From NCBI GenBank assembly GCA_002205965.3, contig NADL03000055.1, forward strand, positions 186,001 to 250,000: 64,000 bases of DNA. The letters run 5' to 3'. Below are positions 46,900 through 56,700 of this stretch, in pieces; the first letter of the stretch is position 1, and the number at the start of each line of letters is the position of its first letter. Position numbers and translations under genes: made by a program. Source of the DNA: Kappaphycus alvarezii. Lineage: Eukaryota > Rhodophyta > Florideophyceae > Gigartinales > Solieriaceae. The notes beneath the pieces are model-generated. The model did no database searches, was not told the DNA's origin, and saw only the letters and a program-made list of their open reading frames with translations.

Positions 46900-48420
46900 A
46901 CTACATCGACGTATAGTGGGATGAAAGCCCGTCAGGCGTTGGAATACGAATTGGAATCAGTGGAATGCTTGGAAATATTCCATCGCCAAAATTGTAAGCA
47001 TTTGTCACGTGCTTACGTTTAATCTTAACACCAGCTAGGTCTCAATATGCTTTTGCTTGTGATTTTCCAATCACTGATTTTTGAGCACCAGTGTCGAGCA
47101 CATTCTGTGGAATTTCTCTAACTGTAGCGCTTTGGCAATTTGCTGCTTTTGGAAGTTAGAAATAATGTATTTTACGTAATCATTCTCCATTTTTCTTTGC
47201 TTCCGTGGAAGAGGGACAGTTTTACGTTATATATGGGAAGCTTGTCGCGTTCCCTTACAGTTTGCTTTTCGTTGGAGCACTTCGGCATGTTTGAGTGCGC
47301 CTAGTTAAAAATCCTCATTATTCAAAAACGGTTGGTCCTTATCTGAAATTTGCGAAAACAACTGTTCAGGACATACGTTGAGTCATCGTTGTCCAAATTT
47401 CCATTTTCTGATTCTTCCATGCAATCATCACTTTGACGTCTCCAAAGAAATCCTGGGCAGGCAGTATTTCTTCGCCAACTGATTGATCATCATGATCCAA
47501 TTCCTGACAGAGCTCAAAAAGTACACGTTTCGTGGCCGTGGCCGGATCTTTAAATGAGTATCTCTGATAGTATTAACCTCCGAGCAACATTCTCAGCCAT
47601 TGATTGGCGACATTTAGAAAGAATATGGCCCATTTTACTACAGCCCCAACAAACTCTATCATCACGAGGTTTTTTTCCTCATGCTGTAAGCGTCGGTGCC
47701 TCGTAAGCTACCATTGTGACGATTGACTTTGGTAGAATGCGGATCACAGCCGTATTGAGGTTGCCCGGTATACAGTGTATCAGAAAGGCGGCTACGTAGT
47801 GTAGGGTCTGCATCTGAAGTCGAGGTCATAAGTAGGTTCCTCTGATCCCTCATTCGTCCGAATTTCTCCACTTGCTCGAATTGAGTGGCAGAAATGAGCT
47901 GGCTGTAAAATTATTGATAACTTAAGTCAGAATTTGCTCTGCTGCAAGGATCACGAGCCCAGGAGAATCCGATAACGGCGGACTGAAGATACTCAATCTT
48001 GGCCTTTCTGAACGGCAATGAGGTAGTGCTTGGGAGTGAGCTTAGAGATTTCCTCGTGGACTTTCTCGATAGCATCATTTACAGTACAAGTGGGAGAAAT
48101 ATACGACTGACACGAATGTTGCGAAGATACGCAGCGATTCTGTTTTGCCTTGAGACTGAGTTATATTCACTTTTCAGAGCTTTTAGAGCTTGAGAATAAT
48201 GCTCATACACACCTTCAAGATTCGTTATGTAGAATCTTTTCGCATTTCCTGTAAGAGATGGTGGAGATGCTTGAACTTTGCTCGTCATTGAGCATATAAT
48301 CTTGGCAGGCATACTTGTATTCAGCTATGAATTCGTTCCCAACATTCGGCTAGGCTTCCAGAAAATTTCTTATTTTCTTCCCTGAAGCACATTGACATGT
48401 AATGTGAGACCTTTTCTTCC
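46900..48420 (-). pseudogene. Copia gag and protease
   Basis: Protease active site VLDTGAQKSVIG at 47103-47070 is intact. Upstream, a CCHC knuckle VCWGCSKMGHILSKC (Cys codons 47651 to 47610; spacing C-x2-C-x4-H-x4-C) marks the gag end. Earlier gag frames include MCFREENKKFSGSLAECWER (about 48390-48330) and GVYEHYSQALKALKSEYN (about 48212-48160). Shifts interrupt the frame several times. Confidence 0.65.
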
Positions 48421-48949
48421 GATGGTGCCGGGGATTGGGTGGACACTGGAGTGGAACGTATCGGGTTCGGACGAGTCTAATCGGTGATCCGGTTGGTGAC
48501 GCAAGAGAGTTGATATATACATCAATTTAGTTTAGTGCTTTGTTGAGGTCACCATTGCGGAGAATTGTTGACGCAAAGGTCTTTGAAAGAACAGTAGATT
48601 CATGGCGGACCGTTGTCACATTTCGTTCCGCGAGAAAGACAATCACCTTGCGAATAATGGATAGATTACTCAGAATCTGTCCCGAGAAAAGCATTGGGAT
48701 AGGGAAGTCCTCAAGTAACCGAGCAATTAATTCATCACCAGCGATGGAACTTCCTCAACATAACCTTTGACGTAGTCCACCAGAGACTGTTGCAACTCTG
48801 TGGTCTGTCTAATTCCTTGACTGAAAACCACACCAATATACCCTTTTGCAAGTGGAAATTAATGGTGATTGAAGGCTTCGAAAATTTGGCCCTATTTAGG
48901 TTTTTTTGCACTACTGTACGTCCTTCTTTTGTAGGTAGCCTATTTTTTT

Positions 48950-49135
48950 CGCTTTTTGCGGTTTTTTTGTACTGTAAACCTTTTTCAATTGGTTTGTTTC
49001 AATTGGTTTTTTGTCAATTTGTTTTTTGTCAATTTTTTTTTCAATTTGTTTCTTTCAATTTTTTCTTTCAATTTGTTTTTTTCAATTTGTTTTTTCAATT
49101 TGTTTCTTTTTTTTAATTTCCTTTTTCAATTTTCA
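48950..49135. repeat. T-rich low-complexity tract with TTTTTCAATTTG units
   Basis: About ten copies of a 10-15 bp word based on TTTTTTCAATTTG with variable T length. It separates the zinc-finger frame from gag on the minus strand, where it reads as an A-rich CAAATTGAAAAA tract. Confidence 0.85.
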
Positions 49136-49201
49136 AGCAAGAATCACAATAAAATTGATAATTCAATTTACTCAGAACAAGAGGGGATATCCAGATCTAT
49201 T

Positions 49202-49696
49202 TTAAACTAGCTCTAACTTACTACCGACAACCTTGAGATGATTTTTGCCAGATAGATGGCGCTGTGAATGCGAATGGCTGTCAAACTTGGGTTTACAGTC
49301 GGTACAGTAAGGGGGGACTTTTTCGTTTTGGACGCAGTTGAGGTGTTTTTTGCTCCTAATGTGGTCAAAAAACGTCTTTGACCCGTTGCACGTGACATCG
49401 CACAATTTACACGTGCGTTTTTTTGCGGCGGTGAGTGTCTTTTTAGTCTTAAAAACACACGATCTGTCAGGCATTCGGCAGTCGGCTTTGCGGCACAGCC
49501 GTAGAGGAGCCTTTTCTCGACTGTCAGCAGCTGTAATGGCCAGTAGACGGCGAGGTACGGTAGGTAGTTCTGAAACCTGGACTTGAGTAGGAACTGAAAC
49601 GACATCCGTAGAACTTGAATCTGAAACGGTAGAGACAGTTGTCGCTTTCTGATTGGTCGTCGAAGATGGCCTCGGATTGGTCTGGATCGGCGATTT
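49202..49696 (-). CDS. Two-zinc-finger protein in the copia 5' region
   Basis: An open minus-strand frame of 165 codons (first Met at 49474). It begins Ser/Thr/Pro-rich (STTNQKATTVSTVSDSSSTD) and ends with two C2H2 fingers of identical spacing C-x2-C-x12-H-x5-H: CKLCDVTCNGSK...DHIRSKKH and CTDCKPKF...QRHLSGKNH. The GK-x-H pattern of the second finger is that of U1-like/JAZ-type fingers, which bind RNA or double-stranded RNA. Upstream of a TAG at about 49697 the same frame continues Pro/Ser/Thr-rich to a TAA near 49836. It lies between the copia 5' LTR and gag, a place where copia elements normally have only leader. Could be a captured host gene, an extra element gene, or a separate insertion. 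Confidence 0.55.
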   Translation of the reverse strand, partial: KSPIQTNPRPSSTTNQKATTVSTVSDSSSTDVVSVPTQVQVSELPTVPRRLLAITAADSREKAPLRLCRKADCRMPDRSCVFKTKKTLTAAKKRTCKLCDVTCNGSKTFFDHIRSKKHLNCVQNEKVPPYCTDCKPKFDSHSHSQRHLSGKNHLKVVGSKLELV

Positions 49697-50122
49697 CTAG
49701 GTGCCACGTGTAGCATTTTGATTGTCTGGTTGTCTACTTGGCAATACCTCGTTGGTCCCAGTAGACGGCGTACTTGGCGAAATCGGTGTGGATGACGTAA
49801 ATCCAGGTCTGACAATAGGAGTAGGGGCTTACTGTACAGTAGATGACAGCTTACAGAGCGCTGATCTGGATTCCAGTCCTGTTCTGGATCCGCTTGGCCA
49901 GGCTGGCTACGTGGCACTTCAAGCGTATCCCGCATCTTATTGGCCACTATATAGTGTTCGAAAAGAATTTTAAAAATACATATTGTTAGTATTTGCCGGC
50001 TTACACGTGGCTCTAAACAACGCGGCAATAGAGCAAATAGTTGTTTTTTCACTATCGAATAGCAATTAAACTTACTTCTTAAATTCCCCGAAAAACGGTA
50101 AATCCGGATTGTCGCGAAAAAA

Positions 50123-50529
50123 TCAAGGTTAGAGTAGAAAAAAGCAGACGGGTGGCGTTAGCGGCGAGTCTGGAAAAAACATTAGACGTTTTTACTAGTG
50201 TAGAACAGTTGAGTAGGTTGAGAATAAAATTGTTGGTGTTGTTTTTACTTCAGTGCCCGAGGCAGCTATGCCTTTTATAGGCAGTAGAAGCCGTGGACTG
50301 TCTCTAGCGCATCTACGAACTACTTACTAGATTACCTTGCGGATAGTCCTGCGGACGGACCTAGTGACCCTTACAATACAACAGTCGTAGCAGGCATCGC
50401 TAACAGTACAATAGGATAGAGAAACTATAGACTACGTAGGATTAAAAATAATAGAAGTAAGGGCAAGAAACTACACTACAGGACTCTAAAAAGAACATAA
50501 ATAAATTATATGCATCCTTTATTTCAACA
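50123..50529 (-). repeat. Copia 5' LTR
   Basis: Nearly the same sequence as 43777-44175, slightly longer by small indels in A- and T-runs. On the minus strand it begins TGTTGAAATAAAGGATGC and ends near CTCTAACCTTGA. Confidence 0.85.
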
Positions 50530-51333
50530 CTGATCTACAGGGCGTGTGCGGTGGCCACCCGATTTTAATTTTAGGGGGTTCTTTAATGTTTTCAAGAGAG
50601 TAGAAATTTGCATATTCTCCCCCAAAGTAACTAAAATAGCATAATCACGCGAATGTACAGTTGAAAATTTTGAAAGCGTCAAAGATATTCTTAAAACTCC
50701 TAATTAAGTAATTCTAGGAAAGCATACCAGCAGACAGTGCTATCGCGGACAGACACCAGCTAGTGCTATCGCGGGCAGACACTAGTGTCTATCCGTCATG
50801 GAACTGTCCTCATATGAGGCACACTTTGTCCTCATATGAGGATAAAAAATAGGAAGTACTGTACTGTAGTAGTCAAATAAAAACTTTTTGTCCCAATATT
50901 TATTAGTACAAAAATTGCACTGTAAGGAGTTAGTTACAGTAGTGTTCGACTGACCGACGCACTGAAGATGCAATAGCTTCAAAATTATATACTCCCAGTC
51001 AACTCCTCACATCCATCACTGGGATGATGGCCTATGGTGCGAATCGTAGGTTGCTGACTCAGAGATCTTGAGTCCGATTCTCGCTGGGATTCTTTAATAA
51101 ATCCGAAAATTCTAACGGGAACTCGACTGGTTGTGAAAAAGCTGCTGTCTCAGTGCGCCATTAGGCATCCACTTGAACATGAGACTGAATACGTGGACAT
51201 CTCATAAAGGGATAATTCAGTACGCCATAGACAGAAGCTAACTTCGCAAGTCATATAACGCAAGTAAAGCCAGTAGGGGGCTATAGAAATAGAGCTCACT
51301 GATCATTTTTTTCTTTTATAACAAAAAGTCACA
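50530..51333. other. Spacer with palindromes and a tRNA-like stretch
   Basis: Contains a 26-bp near-duplication AGTGCTATCGCGGRCAGACA (50739 and 50762), two copies of TGTCCTCATATGAGG (50805, 50827), and at about 51015-51100 a tRNA-like arrangement: TGGCCTATGG (A-box-like) and, 50 bp on, GAGTCCGATTCTC (B-box-like). The arms do not pair well, so it is at best a tRNA relic or SINE head. It probably also holds the 3' end of the piggyBac-like gene. Confidence 0.35.
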
Positions 51334-52962
51334 CTATTTTATATCAACTTGGAATCCTATTTGAGATCCATATGTTTTCTCGCGCACGTGGTCCATGAAC
51401 CAACACCTTTTTGTGCTCGCGTGACAGATATAAACATCACGAAGGCCGTTGTCACGGCAAGTAGAACAAAGAAATCTAGGCTTACTGACCTTACAAACTC
51501 GACTGCGACCTTGGTAAGATGCGTTAGTATACTCAACATTACTCAATTTCCTCTTCTTTCTGGTTACAGCAAGATGTGTTCCAATCCCTGAAACAGGGTC
51601 CAACATCTCGTTGTCATCCTCATTTTCAACGCAGTTAGATGCCCTACGTGATATCGAATCAAACTTGTTCTCAAATGAGTTCTTCAGCAAGCATCTCATG
51701 AACTTTGACTTTGATAAGCAGAGTCTTTGACCAAATGAATGCTTATATAGTAAAAATAAATCAACAATTATGGTCGACAGGAGAGAGTAATTGACCCTGA
51801 GCGACAAATCTTGACTTCCAATTTCTTCTCAATTCCAAGGGAATCTTGCCTACATCTGTTGTGACGATCGATTTGGGAACACTTTTCGTAGTACCTCTCC
51901 ACAACATCTGCAACTACAATTTCGAATTCAACTTTCCTTGTCTCGTCATCCACAGTTCTCCATCTTTCCTTACAAATTGGGGTTCCCTGATTGGTTGTAT
52001 AGCAACTGCTGACGAAATATCTTCGTTCTCTATCCATCCAAAACACAGCCATTAAAGAATTGTTGTGTCAAGATTCTTCGAAACCATCGAGATATAATCT
52101 CCGCGCTCCGTGAGCTTCTGTGACGATAAGGGTTGCATCGGAAATTCCTTAACCGCATTCTTGACCACACCAATAAATCTCGTTCCATATCTCATCAAGG
52201 CTTCCGCAATTGACATCGATGCAAAAAATGAGTCCCCACATACAACGATACCTGTCTTCAGCCAAGGTTGAAAAAGTTGAAGTGTAAGTGCGGTGGTGTG
52301 ACAGAATTGCCCTGTGAAGTCACGCCGAGGGCCACCCGTTTTCCCCATCACGAGCTCAATCTCAACATTATTCCAGACTGGCCACATGCAGAAGCCTTCA
52401 ATTTGCAGCAATTCTCGGCTTTCTGTCATAAGCGACGTAATGTGCGAGCCCTTTCTTTATCCAATCTCCCCCGAGAGCGGACCACCTGCTAATGCTTTCA
52501 TCGACGCAGATATGAGAAGATGACGTGGTATGCTGCCTGCGGTGGTCATTAATGGCCTTCAAAAATCCACTTACCAGAGACAATCTCGAGTCATCCAAGG
52601 GCCTTTCCTCCCGTGCAGAAGTTTGACTGAAGCAAATGTTTGCCAGAATCAGCTCAAACCTTCTGCGTGACATGATCTTTCCAAAGCCCGGTGCTGGAAT
52701 ATACTTCGGTCCAGATTCACTACAGAGCCCGCGGCGGTTGAAAATGAAAACCTTGTCATTAGTATGAGAATCCAAGGAACTTCAATATCTCTCCCGACGA
52801 GACGGGATGATTTCCAATGGCATCCAATCCATCATTTGTAAGGTCAGCATGACGTTTAGGTGAAGGATCGGAAACATTCTCATAAAGCATTCAAATGGCG
52901 ATGAATTCGAGGAGCACAACCATACGCGAGAGTATTACCAGAGTAGCTAAACCAATCCCCGT
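51334..52962 (-). pseudogene. PiggyBac-like transposase, main part
   Basis: Minus-strand frames in order: HADLTNDGLDAIGNHPVSSG then EILKFLGFSY (52850-52790), the piggyBac N-core; KYIPAPGFGKIMSRRRFELI (52710-52650); CVDESISRW (52510-52485, first catalytic Asp); GIVVCGDSFFASMSIAEAL (52250-52195, second Asp); SQIDRHNRCRQDSLG (51885-51840, third Asp); and a Cys-rich C-terminal domain FLCSTCRDNG...YICHASTKRCW (51480-51400), all as in piggyBac proteins. Frameshifts near 52780, 52430, 52050 and 51790 break it. The N-terminal part lies beyond an inserted pogo-like element (55117-55560). Confidence 0.8.
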
Positions 52963-55116
52963 AATTAACTTGTGTTCAAAATTAACGTGTGTGCATATTT
53001 AATATGTGGCACGTTAATTTATGAACGGGGTCTTCGAAGAGTCGTTACACACATTAATTAATGAACGGCTTTTTGGGTACATGCCCCGAAAATTGCTTGT
53101 TTTCACGGGGCTGCATAACTTTTAGCGGTTCAAACAAACAAATTGCTCAGATACGCAATCTGAATGGACATCTATTCTATTCCCTGTGACAGTTCCGTTC
53201 AGATTGCTTTCGTGAGCTGCAATATACATTTACTTACCAACACCAATGTACATAAACACCAATGTGCAGATGGAAACGGGAACCATTACCCATCCGCCAC
53301 TGTCTCAAGCCCCCCATGCCCACTGTCGGCCCACTTGACCGCCTGTTTCGCGCGGCTGTGGCACGACAGGGGTCCAGCCATCCTTCGCCTGCCCCAAGCG
53401 CTCTTCCTTCTCCGCATCCACGTCGGGATGCAGGACACAGTGCCAACAACCCAGTAACCACCACCCCCACGCGAACACGTCACCATGTCAATAGCCTTTC
53501 CGAACGCCTTTGCGTTACCCAATGGATAGTATCTGAGGCAACCATAAGTGGACCAACAAAAATTATTTCAATGGCTGTCAAGCAGTTTCCGCGCTTATTC
53601 ACTGGAACATCTGGCGCAAAGTAAGGGAAGGCCAGAAGATGGTGGAAGAATAGGGAGAAGACGCTGACTCTTTTGACAACAGGGCGCCGTGGAAAGCATT
53701 TAGTAGCGACAACAGCCACCGGGATACATCGCTTGAGTCGCAAGGCGGTTACTGGGCGAGGTAGGAAGGCCGCTGATTTGAGTGCAACACGGCAAGCAAC
53801 CCTGCTCGGGGAATTTGAAAGGCTTGCCGCCGCGGGGTTGAAGTTTCCCCATCCATTTTGCAGCAACTGTCTCGAGACCTTATTGCCACGGCGCCCGTCA
53901 GCTCCCCATTCCATGCTGGAGTGCTGTACAAAGGTATAACGATTGCGCAAAAGGTAACCATCCGGTGGATTCAGCATTTTATGATACGGAAAGGGATCAT
54001 ACTGCGGGACCAAACTGGAAAGTTGCAAACGAGCCCTGAGAAAAAGTTATTCATAGAACGAGAGGTCGCCTTCCATCTCGGAATGTTAAAAAGGGGGTTC
54101 GAGGGGGGCATTTTAGAGAGGAAGAAATGGAAAATGCTGATGAGACGCATTTCGTTTTTAATATGGACAACGGGAAGACACTGGGGCTGCGCGGTACAAA
54201 TCAAGTCAAGTATGCGGATGTTGTTTCGGGAGGTGAAAATATCACCATGATGGTCCGGATCACTGGGAAACCGCAGGCAAGGGTCGAAGTGCTTTGTTGT
54301 GTTCAAAAATAAGAGCAGTTCATATCCTATCAGAGGTATTGAAGACAATGTGTTAAGCGTTTGCTACAGGTCGCAGCCGAAGGGATGGATGGATACTGTG
54401 ACGTTCTTGTCTTGGCCTAATGAGCCTCGTGCCATGCCCCGAAAATGGGATAGGAAGCGACTCTTGTTTGTGGACAACTGTGGGGGACATAATATAAACG
54501 ATGCTGTAGAGTTGAAGTTGCAGCAATTTAACACAAAGCTCCATGAGCTCCCCGCAAATGCCACGCACCTGGTACAGCCAGCTGATAGCTTTGTGATACA
54601 GAAGCTGAAGGAGCTGTGTAGGAGGCACTGGGAAGCTTACAAATCCAGATGCATTCAGGCTAATTATTGGAGTAAGTCAAGTGGCTGCTTGCCGAATCCG
54701 GGAAAACGGTTTTACTTGGCACTTTGTGCTCGTGTGGTTTGTGAATTTAATGCCATGAAGGATCAAAACGGCGTTTCATATACAAGGAAAGCTATGATTC
54801 GTACTGGCATGTCTCTCGATCTGGACGAAGTCTGGCGTGAGTCTCAGCTCAGCGGGGAGCTGCAAGAAATTATTGCCGAACACCGCGAGCAGTTTAATGG
54901 CGCAGTAGTGCATGTTAGGACGGCTGATATTGAAACGAAAACCGACGGCGACTAAATAAACATTTCAATCCCTGCTTCTAAGTGTGGGGGAGATATGCAC
55001 ACGTTAATTATGTAGTGTCAAAACTAATGTGTGTGCGCAAATAACGTATGACTCGTTAATTTATAAACGCTGTGTCAAAAATCAGCTTCACAATTAACGT
55101 GTGACACGTTAATTAC
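52961..55116 (+). mobile_element. Pogo-like element with terminal inverted repeats, inserted in piggyBac
   Basis: The left end reads GTAATTAACTTGTGTTC and the right end ...GTGTGACACGTTAATTAC, so the two termini are inverted copies over GTAATTAAC and more. Subterminal words (TTAACGTGTG, CGTTAATTTATGAACG / CGTTAATTTATAAACG) recur at both ends. A TA dinucleotide at each edge would fit Tc1/mariner target choice. Length about 2.15 kb with a single transposase gene inside. This is the best-bounded DNA transposon in the window. Confidence 0.85.
53570..54955 (+). pseudogene. Pogo-like transposase, copy 3
   Basis: Frames in order: 53673-53850 (HTH-like, SRKAVTGRGRKAADLSATRQ), 53860-54125 (GVLYKGITIAQKVTIRWIQH), 54127-54300 (NADETHFVFNMDNGKTLGLR, first Asp region), 54299-54955 (SSSYPIRGIEDNV; RLLFVDNCGGHNINDAV, second Asp; THLVQPADSFVIQKLKEL, third Asp). 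The triad residues remain. Only three shifts (about 53845, 54125 and 54300) separate the pieces, so the gene is less decayed than copies 1 and 2 and belongs to another branch. The C-terminus ends acidic (ADIETKTDGD). Confidence 0.8.
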
Positions 55117-55560
55117 GGTGATTGTGATTGGTGTAATTATTTTTCAGCTTTCTCGGACAAATTTTCATTAATAGGTGTGAAAACCTCTTGATTGGTCCAT
55201 GATCGTCCATGAGAAAAAACGGGTGCATCTGGTTGATGCGCCATGGAATCAGTGGAATTCCCATCCGATGCCGACGAAGACGGTTGAAGAGCGCCCAAAC
55301 CTTCATGTACCGCTTCGTTTGGCAATTGAGCGGTTCCTTCCTCCTCTACGACGTCTGTTGGAGTTAGTCCCGCTTTGACGTTGACAATCTTCAACGTGAC
55401 AGTTTTGAGACGGTCACGTATATTCCAGCTTGCCTCCACTGACTTCCTCCTTCGACCGCTTACAATGTCGATGTGGACGGCAATGACGGTTCCAGCCCGC
55501 AATTTCGTCTTCCAAGCTGACCCAGTCGTGTATCAGTATACACGACTGCCGGAGAAAACT
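55117..55560 (-). pseudogene. PiggyBac-like protein, N-terminal part split off by the pogo insertion
   Basis: Minus-strand frame 55502-55137 begins near WKTKLRAGTVIAVHIDIVSG and runs RRRKSVEASWNIRDRLKTV, LKIVNVKAGL, an acidic/Ser-rich linker (LQPSSSASDGNSTDS), then SHGRSWTNQEVFTPINENL. I recall this kind of N-terminus, ending in a W...PIN-x-L motif, in front of the core of protist piggyBac-like proteins. The core proper starts on the other side of the pogo element, in the same orientation, which supports the reading. The frame ends at TAA 55137 just before the junction. Confidence 0.6.
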
Positions 55561-56165
55561 GGGTGTGTTCAATGACCGCGTTTCTGACCTCTGCGCCTCG
55601 GGATCTGGCCATGTGCACCGTCATAACTCCATCCATAAACGACCTCGCATACCATGCATGTGCGCTGCGGGTTTATCTGCAAGTTCGAGGTCCCGGTCCT
55701 CATTCCTTGAACCGACCTTCGCCCAGTTGACCTACTCGTGCAACACCCCCTGTTGCCATCGATCCCAGGGATCGGCTCATCGCCTGTGACATAACTATTT
55801 TATTGCCGTTTAAGCCGGCCTCGGTCAAAAAAGCGATGCAAGCAGCCGGAGACGCCGCCGCCTAGGCCAATCGCGACATGGTCGTCCGGATTTCCGCGTC
55901 AAACCATTCGCTCTCGATTCCCTCAGTGCCGCATCCCCGATCACCGTCTTGTTCCTAGAAAACTATACAGCTAGGATCGCGACTAGATACATTACCTCAG
56001 ACACCACTATTCGCGCGCGAATCTACCAGGGCCCCTGCTGTATTTTATGGTCGTCGGTGGCTATGACCATCTTGTCCCGCGTCCCACTGCACTTGGCCAA
56101 GGTGGACCATCCGGTTAGGTGTGAAGTAAATAGTCGGTCAGTCAATGTAAACATAGGAAAGACAA
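55533..56165 (+). mobile_element. LINE family B, fragment B4 (3' end)
   Basis: Begins in the GTATACACGACT segment that corresponds to the VYTDS part of B1, then GHVHRHNSIH (GRLHRHNSIR in B1), a region with many shifts, and ends SRVPLHLAKVDHPVR near 56118 followed by AATAGTCGGTCAGTC. Strongly decayed. Confidence 0.65.
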
Positions 56166-56700
56166 TAAGAAGAACTTCATCATGGATCCGATATTCTCCC
56201 TGCGAAAACCCCTTGTGACCCTGAAGCCAGCCTTTCGAACAGGCTTATCGAGTGTGAAGTTGCTGTTACGCCCCCGTTCAAGCAGTCCTCTGTCACGAAA
56301 GCTACGCATGTTGGCGGGCCGTCTTCCGCCCAAAAGCTCCATATCAAGGTCCAAGAGCTTTACCATAAGCATTCGAGAGGCCTGTTGCATCCCTCCCACA
56401 ATCCCTCCCGCGACTCGGGATTCCAATTCCCATTCCAACGCCTGGTTTTCGACTCCCGCAGCGCTCCATCTCTCGAAACTACGATATGCTTTTTATTGAA
56501 GATTTGTAGCCCCCGTTGCCAGGACATTCCTCACCTGGAACGCAACAATTCACACGCGCATCTAAAAGGGCATCAGTTGCGCCTTGTGGTCGTCGGTGGC
56601 AATGGCCATCATCTCCCGGACTCCAATATACGTTGCCGAAGTGGTTCATCATTTAGTCCTTAACTAGATGACCGATCGATGTATTCATTGAGTTACAGTA
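56166..56700 (+). mobile_element. LINE family B, fragment B5 (3' end)
   Basis: Directly after B4. Pieces match the B RLE end (SPLSRKLRMLAGRLPPKS; FQFPFQRLVFDSRSAPSLET; SSVAMAIISRTPIYVAEVVH in shifted frame), ending near 56655, with a diverged tail GACCGATCGATGTATTCATT. The two 3' ends in tandem suggest that one copy inserted at or near the tail of the other. Confidence 0.6.

Larger units (their letters stand above)
43777..50529 (-). mobile_element. Ty1/copia LTR retrotransposon, minus strand, with an additional zinc-finger frame
   Basis: LTRs of about 400 bp at 43777-44175 and 50123-50529 are nearly identical over long stretches. Read on the minus strand, the LTR begins TGTTGAAATA; just inside the 3' copy is a purine tract GGGCAAAGAGAGGAG. 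Order from the 5' LTR: leader with zinc-finger frame, T-rich tract, gag with CCHC knuckle, protease, integrase, RT, RNase H, the copia order. The well-matched LTRs suggest a younger insertion than the gypsy element, yet the coding part is full of stops. No matching 5-bp target duplication is visible at the outer ends. Confidence 0.85.

Noticed and set aside
48540..49210. Phe-rich plus-strand frames as membrane proteins
   Set aside because: They are produced by the T-rich low-complexity tract.
51334..52962. Domesticated piggyBac gene
   Set aside because: At least four frameshifts and an element inserted in it; no sign of selection.
55524..55549. Hairpin CAGTCGTGTA...TACACGACTG as a terminator or attachment site
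   Set aside because: It lies at the joint of the piggyBac-like relic and a LINE B fragment, and one arm is explained by the LINE sequence; likely a chance product of the junction.
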